In this document: positions 22,501 through 34,500 of the stretch, in pieces
How the letters are laid out: every line of letters starts with the position of its first letter
Position numbering within the stretch: the first letter of the stretch is position 1
Origin: Symsagittifera roscoffensis
Taxonomy: Eukaryota; Xenacoelomorpha; Acoela; Convolutidae
NCBI RefSeq assembly: GCF_963678635.1
Contig: NC_087065.1
Span: forward strand, 29,886,252-29,950,251
Direction of reading: 5' to 3'
Length of the DNA: 64,000 bases
Translations under genes and position numbers: made by a program
Notes under the pieces: generated by a model
Seen by the model: the letters and a program-made list of their open reading frames with translations, nothing else
What the model was told of the DNA's origin: nothing
The model's database searches: none

Positions 22501-25500
22501 AAATGATTGACATCGTCATTCTAAACAATCTAGCCAACCAAAACAAAGCACCGTATGAGCTGATCAAAAAGGGCGCGAAAAACAAAGAGATATTGAATGC
22601 CAATTCAAACGCTCAATTAACAACCGAACATTCGAAACATTCCGCACTCGGTCAATCTCAAACTAGTAACAAAAATCAGTTTCAATCACAACTCGCTAGA
22701 AAACAGTCAGATCTCTCTCAATTGAAAAGCAAAAACAATCAACCAATCTGCAAAAATTTACTACACACCATTTCAACAATCCCCGAAAAGCCAAAAATGA
22801 GCCGCAGAACGGACACAGAAGGTTTCGACGGGGGATTTATCCCATCGGAGCTAACAACAAATTAGTCGCGGGGCCGAAAAGAGTCGACACAGACTTGGCA
22901 AGGTTCATCGGACCGCGAAGAGAGTCTTTCAGACCCAAGATGGTACAAGCGACCCCCCACAAAAGGAAAGAAAAATACAGGAAACATAAAACAATCGGCA
23001 CAAGGGCAAGACGAACTACAAACAACACTCGCACGGGATGCTAGGGAAATACTATCGGCCAAGAAGAAAGTAGAGACGATCAAAACACCAACCTTCCCCA
23101 AAATCATCTTCACGGACACAAATACATCCGGCACAACTACGAGCAAACAGAAACAAATAGAAACAAGGAACACAACATAAATCACACAAACAGAACCACA
23201 AAGTACAAAAACAGCTACGGAAACCCCAGCAATCAATAAAGAAGACACCGCAAAAATCTGTGTTAGCCGCGTGGACCCAAACGTTTGCATACAAGAAATA
23301 CAAACACCCAACGTAGAACCACCAACAATGGGAACAATAACACAATTAGAAGCCAGCCATGAGATAATAACACAAGGACTGGTAGCGACGGTGGAAAAAG
23401 CCACGAATACGGTGGAAGCGGAAGAAGACACCCCATTATTCAGACAAAAACTACAGTGGGTCTTAGGAGTACAATTTATTGCTGCAGTCACCAAGAAAGA
23501 TCGAAATCCCCGCCCATTGACCAACTTCGTCAAAAAGAGGGATTGAGAAGCCATCAAAGCCTCATATGGACAGTACTGGCATAACTTTCGGAACAGACTC
23601 TACGTCCGAGAAGACTGCCTACTCATAGACGAAAGAATCGTCATACCCACGCAACTCCGACAAACAGTGTTAGACAGCCCTCATTTGACTCACCCGGAAT
23701 CCGCAGCCATGTTGGACCTATGTCAGCATGTCTGGTTTCCCCACATCCATCGCTCAATCGGGCAAATGACACAGAATTCTAGACACTGCACCGAACAAGG
23801 TAAAAACCTAAAGCCAATATTAGGAAAAGGGCAATCATTTCAAATGGAACCAGTAGTAGAGCCTAAGGAAGAGGTCCAGTTAGATTTCGCAGGGCGCCTT
23901 CCGGATGAACTCAATAGAGACGCATATATTCTAGTTTCTATAGATGAATAGTCCAAATTTCCAAACTCAAAAGTAGTATTAAACACAACAGCGGATATTT
24001 GCAATAACGGGGTACCCAGAAGACTAAGATGTGATCAAGCGCAAACATTTAGAGCTAAAAAAAATTCCAACTTTTCTGCAAAACAAACAATATAAAACTC
24101 TTGTTCGCCCCGGTAGATGGCCATAGAGCAATAGGAGTGGTAGAAAGGATGATTCAAACATTGAAACGTAGACTAGGAGTAATGAAATTTGACCGATCAA
24201 ATACATCATACAAACTTGCGTCAGACGTAGCCGAAATTATCAAAACGTTAAGAATAACACCACACAGCGTAACAAAAATTTCACTGTTTGAGGCCCACAT
24301 GGGACGTAAACCAAACACGCCCACATCAAATATAGCAACTAGTAGTTCACCTAACAATCTGACCTGGGAAAGCGCAAAACAAGCATGATAAGATCGGAAA
24401 AATTTGACAAAGCCGCCACTACCCGCAGAAGTAATGCACGACCTACAACGGTGGTTGAAGGATGATGTAAGCATCAAGAAGAAAAACGTCAGACCAAATA
24501 TGCCGAAGAACCTTGAGAACACAAACTCCCGGACACAACTAACCTCAGGTGCAAAATCAAAAGTCATAGATATAGCCAAGGATAAACTAAACTTAAGATA
24601 CGAGAGTGTACAAACAACACTAGACAAAAACACGGGAAAACGCATAGAACAGGTAGCACGAAAAACCATTAGAATAGCAACGAAGGTTAAGGACCCGAAA
24701 ACATTCGAACAAAAATACAAAACCATAGATAGAAAAATTCTAACTTATACTCCACACACCGCATGGGTTCAAACATTCGGAAAACAACAAAGACTTTTCA
24801 GAAATAGCGGCGCTGCATTTTCCCAAACCCTATAATATACGGACCATGCAGACCGTCACGACTCAGTGATTATGTTGCTTATAAATCCGCACGGAGATCA
24901 GGTCCATGCCTACAGTTTTAAGACATTGAAAACCCTACGGCGCCCCAGCTCCCACTGTTCAGCGAAGATGAAAAAACGGGCCTACCCAAGAAACTGACTC
25001 AAAAGGAAAAGGCAACAAGGCAGGCGACTCAAAATAGTCCCACGAAAAGAAAGCAAGCGGACAAGCGAACCAACGGGCGCCCAACACATAAGCTACCAAC
25101 CAGCGTAATGAGACTACAAACCAATCTCCCCACCGAAACAACGAAAGTGGACACAAACACTCAACGGAAATCATCATCAAGCAACTCGGACACTGACGAA
25201 CAGTCATCCACCTCCTCAGAGGACATTGCACCCTCGCCTAAAAGGCAGAATAAAAAGCGAACACCTCCAACAAATCAACAGTACCACAACGTAAATCCAC
25301 AAGGCACCGCCAATCGGCGCTGTCCACAGCACTTGGGAATCCCGTACCGATCAACAACATCACTAGCAAGGATAACGAAGAAAAGAAAACAATACAATTT
25401 GAGATCGATTCACCACCAGAAAAGCAAAACACAAACGAGTACCCGACCTTAAAATCACTTATAGAAGAAATGGGTTTCACCGAGAAAACCCCACAGTACA

Positions 25501-28500
25501 AAGCATGCGTGAAATTTATTGAAGCAATCAGCCCGAAAAACAAAATAAGCAGCACAGATGTGGTAGACTTAACGTCGCCGACCGAGGACTATGAAAAGAA
25601 TGAAAACAACAACGACATTCTATTTGTGAAAGAGAAAGAGATCGAACAAGAAGTCTAGATGGCAAAGACAACCAGAATTCTACAAGAAAATGAGGAACAC
25701 GAGAGCAGCGGGGAAGAAGTCAACAAAAAGACAAAACAAACCGAAGAACCAACAATGTAGAAAAGTCAGTGCTAAAGGGACTATAAAACTCAAGAGGCAA
25801 GTCCCACAGGGACTCAAAAACTCAATTTATAAAACAATTGTTTATAAATTTGTCCCCAAGGGGGAATGTCATCCGGTCTGGATTGACAAACTCATTACAT
25901 ATATATATGATATTTATACTATGTATATTTTTTGTTAAACGTCTAGAAGACTGGTCACTTGACCTTGCTAGACACAGAAGACAAAACCAAGTTTGAACTA
26001 TCGTTCAGAGCAAATTTTACTTTGTCTATCGGTCAGTTGTTTTATTTCTGAAGAAATTTTTGCTAAAAAGTAAATTTCAAACGTTTTCGCAACTATGTGC
26101 ATCGTCAGGATTTTTACAATAAACTACTCTAAATGACGATAAAACATCAATTTACAAATGTTATTTACAATAAATCACATACAATTTGGTTCTAAACCAT
26201 CATGATAAAAAATTAGCCAATCACAGTTGACCTCTAAATTACTATTAAGATTAAAATGCTTTCAACCTCTAAAATTAATTAAACATTTTAAAATTAATTT
26301 GTCTGGAAGTTTCTGAGTCATAATTTCGATTTAGACATGTACGTTTTGAATAAAAAACCAAAAATATTTTGGGACTAAATTTTCAGTGTTAACTCCCTGC
26401 TCCTAAACTCATCTCGCGTGTTCAAGCCCGGTTTCTCTTTCCTGATATGTATTGCCTCTAGTGTTAGCAATTTTGTTTGGTTGTTTGACCTATCTATAAT
26501 TTCCCAACTAAGATCTGCGCTATTTCCCTCAAGTTGGCATTGCTGAAGGTGGAGGCCTACCGGTGAGTCTGCTTTCTTATGTTCCTCAATTCTAGTGGTC
26601 AAATGTCGAACAGTTTGTCCGACATAGGTGGAAGTGCATCCACTACATGACAGTTTATAAACCACTCTTGACTTGAGGTCATTAGAAAATGCTGACTTCA
26701 GTGATGGTAAACATGATTGTAGTTTTCTTGTGGTGAAAACCACTTGAACGTTCGTTAATTTTCGTAACCTGTTAGCAAAATATTGGCTCTGGTTACCTCT
26801 ATATTGCACCATCAGCATTGGGGGCTTCTCATCCTTTGGTGATTGAATTGACAAACCCCTGTCACTATCCAGGGGCTTGCCTTTACCCTCGATGATCTTG
26901 CACAAGGCGTCTGAAGCCACCTTTGCGGACCAATTTTCAGGGTACTGATTTGTCAGCCATTGCGCCCTATTAGTTTCCATAGCCTTATCAAATTGCTCCC
27001 AGCTAGATGTACTCCTAAAAACCCTGTGTACAGTGCCTTGGATAACACTACGCTTATACTGAGTTGGGGCGCAGCTTCTATAGTTCAGTATAGTCCCTGT
27101 ATCTGTTGGTTTTTGATACCAACTGCAAGTTACACGCCTATCCTGCGATACATTTATGTTTTATGTTTTATTTCTCTTCAGCCAATCTTTTTTGTTTATC
27201 GATCCAATCGGATTCAATAATTAGAAGTACGTAGCTCTCGGTATGACACTCAGTTTGCATTTTAGAATTCCTTCGTGAATGATTTAATCTGAGTTACGCC
27301 GTTCAGTCTAACTTTGCTAGTCGTAGAACAGCTTGAGTAACTGATGGTTTTGCTCCTTTGAAAATACATCCATAGTAAAATGTAGTCGATATTGTAATGA
27401 TTTGCCAGTTAGACTGATACGCACTTTTCATATTTAGCTCTTTCTATATATAATCATGCATTCAATTCTGCTTCAGCACTCCTCAATGTCTGGGGAAGCT
27501 GAGTCGAGTCACCATCTGGCACGACTTAGCTCCCCCCTCACTGTCGTCGAGTAGCAGCAGCAGTGTCACTAAGTGTGGAGGCGGTTTGAGGGGTGAGGAG
27601 GACGAGGAGGTGAAGTGCTTCTACGTGAACAGGGTCACTGTCGTCGACATTCACACTCTGGACTTGTATGATTTCCCGGTCTTTGAGTGGATCGGACCTG
27701 GGTTCCGAGATGGACGCACAGACAGAATCATATTCCGACGCAAGGCAAAATCCCTCGAAAAGGTCAACAAATAGTTACTATTAGGAAACGTAGTGTAAAG
27801 AGATAATAAATTAGCAAAAACCTCGATTTAGCCTATGAAAATTCCATGAGTTAGAGTAGAATAAACCATATGATGTCTGTGAGCCGAAATTATGTTGAGC
27901 TGTATCTCTTTTTGGACGTCTGAAAAAATGCTACCCCTACAAAAATGATACAGCTCAAAAAGTTTTTGAATCACAGACATCTCATAGCAAACTTGAACCC
28001 ATGGAAGTTTCATATGCTAAATGAGACTTATGCCAACACCTTTTCTCTTTATATAAGGCGTTTGACTCAAACACTTTAGATGTTATAATTTGTTATGCCA
28101 TTCTGTTGTATTTGACAGTGCATAAAGAAGGAGTTGTTGTCTGTGACCCTGAACTCATTGGAGTCATTCTGTTCACTGGTTCTGCCCAGATTCAGGACTC
28201 GCTCCGCCTGCTGTCTCTTCCTCCTGCTCGCCCTGAGTCTCACTTCTTGTGGAGCAACTCTCTCGCCATTTCTACCGCTGCACGACTGGCAAAAATCTAA
28301 GGTAGTTCACTTGGTTTGAATCGTAGAGGAGCTACGAGTAGTCTATATAAGACCTGTCGAAAGATAGTCCACTTGTTTTTCCCCACACTTCAGGCTGACT
28401 TATTGCGCGACTCAACGACTAGAGTTTCACGTCTAGAGTTTTTATCTGGTACCACTATTGCAGCCGAAATTAGTCACGCTGTGGTATTTTTGAAGCCAGG

Positions 28501-31500
28501 GTTAAGTGAGAGCTCGCTCCCACAAATTATCATTGCCACGGTAGGAAATCGAACACTCGATCCTACGTTATCCTTTCTGACAATACCACTATGCTAAAAG
28601 CCTTTCTATACGAATAAACATATTTTTTCAGCCTGTTTCTCTGAAAATAGTCTAAAACACATTTTCGCCAATTTTTCGCCTAAAGCGAGTTTTTCAACAG
28701 TGGCGGTGAAGAAGCCGGAAAGGCTACCCTTGAGAAGGTGGCTAGAAGAGTAACTATTTGATTCAGATGCTGATGCTGAATCCTGGAGGGTGTTTTATGC
28801 TGACGGCACCGGTGCTTTGCAGTTCTGTGTTGCTCTCTTGTGGGGTGAGTTGTGCTTGCTTTGTGTTGTACTGGGTGCTGACTCACATCCCCTATGGCTA
28901 CTCCTCCACTTCCTCCTCCTCTGTGGATTACCACCAGGTGCAGCAGGTGCAGCCACCCTCGCAGCAGAACTCGCTGACCAAACACAAGTGGTGGAACGAC
29001 ATTGAGACATGGGCCGAGAGGGCAGCCGAAACCAGAGCTCCAGTTAGTACGAACAAACAGCAAAGCATCCTTGTTTTCTTTTGCTCTAAACCAAATAACA
29101 TGGAACGATAACTTTTGCAGGACCAGCTCAGTTGTGGTGAGGTGCCAATATCTGCAGCTGGTACTCTGACCCCTGGAGGGGGAGCCAGCAGTAGACGCAA
29201 CAGCTACAGGTTCCTTTCTACCTCGAGGGAGACGCTCGCCAGCCAGATGAACAACTCCAACACTGCACACAGTTAGAACTATTCTAGAACTAAATTAATA
29301 CCTCAAAAACCATATTCCTGACGGAAAATTACATGAACTTTCTCTGCATGCGGACAAAATTTCTTAGCTGGATTTCTCTTTTATTGGCTCTTTCAAATAA
29401 ATGGCTAATTTGTCTTACTCAAACAAGATAGCTCATTTGACTTATTTCAGCTTAATGGCTAGTTAAAAAAATATTGATGATTACAATCTGAATGTTTGAA
29501 TTTCAAGCATTGTTTAAGGCGACTGGAATTAGAGTTACGCCTTTAAATTACCGAAAGCCCTCTCGTGGCACTCTTTCTCCTTTTCTATTTTTTGTTCTCC
29601 TCGACACGAGACCGATGTACGGTGAATGGAATTTGTGCGCCTCCTTAATGAGGGGGGGGGGGGAGGGGGGGAGGGAAGCAATTTTTTTTAAGCAAATAAA
29701 AATGATTTCATTCAAAAATTAGGTACTACTATGATTTAAAAAAAACTAAATTACAAAAGGGGCCCTTCCGTTTAGTTACGGTAAGTGCACAAGCTGGATA
29801 GGGCCATACCAGCGATATGAAAATGCATATATATCAGCAATGAAGTCATAAATCAGCATTAAATGCATCGTCATAATGTTAATTTATCTTAGCCGTCCTT
29901 CCTCTACAATAGCGCTTATGGAGTTGTCGATAAATTGAACCTTGCGTAGCGATCTGCACCCCCTTATACAAAGTATAGAGCTCCTCAGGAGCGCGAAGCT
30001 TATTTTAGTTCTTATGTAGTTTATAGATTCTGGATAGCTTTCTTGTCTTTTTTCACTTAGTTTTTCGGCCAATCGCTGCATCGTCCGCGTGGCTGTTGGA
30101 GCAGCGCCACCGGTGCATCCAAAAATTAGCGGGCAGAAGCTACTCTGCTCTACGTTTAAAATTCTTTGCTGATATTTGGAGTTCTTCAGCGTTTCGTGGT
30201 ATTTGTATGCATCCTTATGCAGTTTTCGCGATGTTTTGGCATGGGGGTTGAAAATTTTCACATCAAAGAAAGCGCGGCTGAATCGTGAACCCCAGAGTCC
30301 GTTTGCCTTAATGTCAAGTCGTGCCTCATCTTCAGTTGTAGTTGAATTGTTGACAAAGCTTTCGCCTTGCAACGGCTGAAGTTTCGGCTCAATCTCGACG
30401 TCATGGCAAACCTCGTTCATGAGGTTGGCGAATGTGTCTCTGATTTCATTGTGTCTTATGTGTGTGTAACCACCCTTTGCACAGTGAAGCGCATGTGTCA
30501 AGTTAAAATCAGCACCACATGCACATGTGAGTGGGGTTTTGGTTGGTTCCCATCCGTATCTTAAGTAAATACCATCTCTGAACTCTGATTTATTCAGGTT
30601 GAAGTTGTATCTGCTCAGTGGTAGAGCATTGAGCCAGTTAGAGGCTCCCTTTTCAGAGGCCATGTCGATTGTGTATTTATCTGTTTCATTTGAGGAGTTA
30701 ATGAGGTTTGTTTTTTTTTCGATTTGTTCTATCAGTTTTCAATTTTTTGATTTTCGTACATATTTTTTCTTGCTGTGTTACTGCTGTAATAGGATCTTGA
30801 GATTCCAGTACCAGTGATGTTTCCTTAGACCATTCTAGGTAGCTTTCATGATCGGATGGCAGCTTGATGTTAAATCCGCCCATTTTAAGGGGTAAGGAAG
30901 ATATCTCACGGAACTGGGGGTTTAAACTGTCTTTACCGACTAGGTTAGGTAATAATTGTTCTTTGATAATATTTTCACATATTTCTAAGTTTTCCATAGT
31001 GTTAGGCGTTGTCCTGGCAAGAAATGAAAGCTTTTCTTGAACTCTTTTAGTATAGCAGGCATAAACGTTTTGAGGGGAGGTTTTCGCAATTTTCGTTAGT
31101 TTTTTCAAAATTTTGATTTGCTCATTCTGTTGAAATTCGAGGAACTTTTCTATCAGGAAAGCAATCAGAAAAAAGATAGGTTTTTCTTTTTGTGTCCATA
31201 CAAGTACAATGTGATTTAGTTTTAGTTAACTAAACAAAGTAACTGGATCAATTAGATAGCATCGATTCAAAATAAAAATCGTTTGTGTTTGACATGAAAA
31301 AGTTGGAAAAAGTGATAAGCGCCATTTTTACAGGAATTTTTTCTATCATCTGAAAGGTACTGATATCATGAGATATTTAAAAAGATTTTTAAATTGTGAT
31401 CATTTTTTGAGAAATGGGCGTTGCTTTAGATATTGTGAATATTGTGCATGTTTTTGTTCCGACCATTGAAAATGGAGAGGAACTTTGTATTCGTGTTTTT

Positions 31501-34500
31501 TTTAAGATTTTTTTTCTTTTTGTTTTCCATGCGAAATCATGTACCACAAGCAATCATTGGACTAGGTTGAGTGATATGTCATATTGAAGCCCATTCAATC
31601 GTGATTTGAACCATTTTAAAAATTCCCAAAATTTTTTGTCATTGTTGAGAAAAACCGGTTAGAAATTTTTGATTTTTCGTCTTAATTCAAGCGAATGAAG
31701 CAAGCGAGCAGGCTTACATCAAGAGCAGGATTAAATTATGCGTAATTTAAGACCTTAAAATTTAATTTTATGCAAGTAAAAATTAGTTTTTATAGCTTCA
31801 TTTTGGAAACCAAAAACTTTAAAAGTTTTCTGCAACAAATTTTGAAAAAAACTTTTTCTATATTTTTTCTAGTTTTCTTGTCAATCTTGTACAAAGTTTT
31901 TGTCCAATTTGCTTCTATTACTATGACTGTCTAATATGCTTAAATTATGTTATTACGTCAGATCTTTCTATCACACCTAGCAGAATAAAACTACCTTAAT
32001 TTGGAAAAAAGGTTCTAAACCGTAGTTTTCTAAAGACTATGTTCGGAACATTATGTGCTACTTGCACAGTATCCGGCTATCCTTGATGTATTATTTTATC
32101 AATATTTAGAAACAAAAGGTTTTAACTGGCTGTCGAAACATTTAGAGCTTCGACCTGACACGAGCTGTCTCGTTGTCCTTTTAGCATTTAAGGAGAGCTC
32201 GGAAAGTCTTTTTGATCGACCTTAAACCAGGCCTACAAAATTTTGTACAATGTTGCGAAAATCTTTTGCAAAAAATTTTAAATCGTCCATACGTTACCGC
32301 AAAAAAAAGGCTGTGTCACTTAGTGTTTCAGTTTAGTATATTTTTACGAACGATAACTTACGAGAGCTCCCTGATTCAAACGTTTCCAAAGTTCTTGAAA
32401 ATTTTGCTATTCCAACTTTGGAAATATTTATACTTTTTTTCACTAGCGGTCAGCTTAGTTTAATATTACAAACCTTCTTTTTTTTCTAATCTTACTCGCA
32501 AATAAAGTGTTCATTGAAAGTGTCCTTTTGTTTGGAAATTTCACTGTAGCATTGGCAATTGCATAGCATCTGTTCTCTTCTTTTTTGGTGGCTAGTGTCT
32601 GATGCCTACTACGCGTCCGTGGGTAGTGTATGAGACTCTTAGTTTCTAGGTTGAAGGTTTGAATCTCAGGCATTGCCAATTTTTTTCTAATCGATGCTTA
32701 TTTCTGATTTTTTTTCTTATTACTCTTTATAGACCTGCTTTTTGCCGTGTCCTGGCTAGTGTTTGTGATGCGAAGCTTCGCCTCTGTGTGTATATTTAAA
32801 ATTAGATAGAATGTAATCAGAATTAGCAGTATGGTTGGATCAGTGTAATTTGCAGGTGGGTTGCGAGACCAGTGCGCTGGACCGGCCAGTTTCCACACCC
32901 TACCAAAGTCCAGACTGTACTTGATGGGATTCTACTCTGGCTTAGCCCTCTCTCTATCCCTCTCTTTCGCCACCGCATTCTTCCTATCCAGGTTCGTAGT
33001 TTACTGCTGCTTCTGTGTCACTCTTTTGTGGCTCATTTAGACCACCAATTAAAGTTTAAACAACACATTCGATAATCCCGTCCAGATTGATACAGATTTT
33101 CGTCGCAATTGGTTCGCTCAACTTTTTGGAAAGGAGGTGCTAAGCTTTAGTTTGATTCCCTATAAACTCACTAATCCAAAAGCATCATCGGCTGGCTCAG
33201 AGCTAATTAAAATCAAAATGTTTTGCGTTCAGTGATTTTTGGAGTTCCGCCCTATATGGTCTCGATACATTCCAGCTACTCAATACACTTGCTACTTCTT
33301 GGTCTCTGCTGCTATAAGTTAATCTTTGTTGTTTCAGAAGTGACAAGTTGGCCCTGGTTTACAGTGGTAAAGTGGCCTTCTGCTCACTCATATGCTCCCT
33401 TTGTCTACTTTTCCCTCTCTTCGTTAGTAAAATCAGTCTCAGTATTTGCACTCCTAGTGTTTTGTGTTCTCGTTCCTTTTCGAAACTTCACTTTTTCAAT
33501 TGATGCCAATCATTCCCGCCATTTTTGAGGTCTTCTCTTTAATACCTCCCCGCAACCCCCTCTCCCCCCTCCCCCAAAAAACGAGGAAAAACGAAAAAAA
33601 AATCGTTTTTCAATTTTTTTACCTAATGTGACCGTGGCCGGAACTTTCTGTGGCGCAGCAACCGTCTATTCTTGCTCTTCTTTGCGTGCAGACTTTGCTG
33701 TGTTCTTTGATCTCGGCTGTGGTGAGTTGGTCCTTCAAGTTCCCCCTGCAGCTACGCTTTGTGCTCCACTTGCCCCATGCTTGCAGTCCCCTCGTCAGAC
33801 CGCACAGCAGGAAGAGCTCATACAACGATCCCCTAGACTTCTCAGAGTCAATCGCCAGCTCTTGCTTTGTTAGTATGTTTGCCTCAGTTTCGTGCCCCAA
33901 ACACTCTGGGAAAAACGTTTTGAAATGGTTGAAAATCATTAGCAATGTATTCTACGTAGGAAATGTAATTGCTATATCTGTAGTGATTCCTTTATCCGTT
34001 GACCCAGTATTGTGCTCTTAATTATTTTGATGAACGGAGAATACTTATTGCATGTGACTCCTATTACCGGTTTTGGTTTAAGGCTCTTGCGATGAGGCAA
34101 CGTGCTCGGTATCTCAAGTACGTGCGGCCTCCTTCGGTGCAGAGCCTCAGAAAATGGCACATCTGGACTCTTCAGAAACTTAAGTTATTTGAACTCTTCA
34201 GGTACGCGATCTCAAAAGTTAGTGTTAACAAGATCAAGTGTAGTTATTGATAATTTTTCTGTGAATGCCAGGCATACCTTCAAAATATGTTTCTATAAAA
34301 ACGTTCGAATGTCTCAATTATGGTGTAGTAGATGCTAGCTATCTCTTTTCAGATTTGTTTACTGTTCACAGGTTCCTGGTTGTGTTTTGTGTGAAGTTTT
34401 TCTGTGTCGCTTTTGTGTTCTACATAGTATCGCCCTCCCAGACTGAGTTTGAACTGAGGAGCAGAATTGCAGACTTGATTCAGACGTAAGTATTTTCAAT

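Noticed and set aside
22862-23557. 231-codon minus-strand ORF
   Set aside because: Antisense to gypsy-like pol; composition (Val/Phe/Cys-rich) is typical of the reverse strand of Lys/Thr-rich coding sequence.
28790-29005. Alternative Leu-rich reading frame over exon 6
   Set aside because: It cannot be joined in phase to exon 5 or exon 7, while the chosen frame can.
29043-29111. Continuation of the exon 6 reading frame past 29,042
   Set aside because: A GT donor at 29,043 joins in phase to the acceptor at 29,120; the extra residues have no support.
30608-30650. tRNA D-arm look-alike (CTCAGTGGTAGAGCATTGAG)
   Set aside because: No B box or acceptor stem at the right distance; it lies within the coding strand of the retroelement nuclease ORF.
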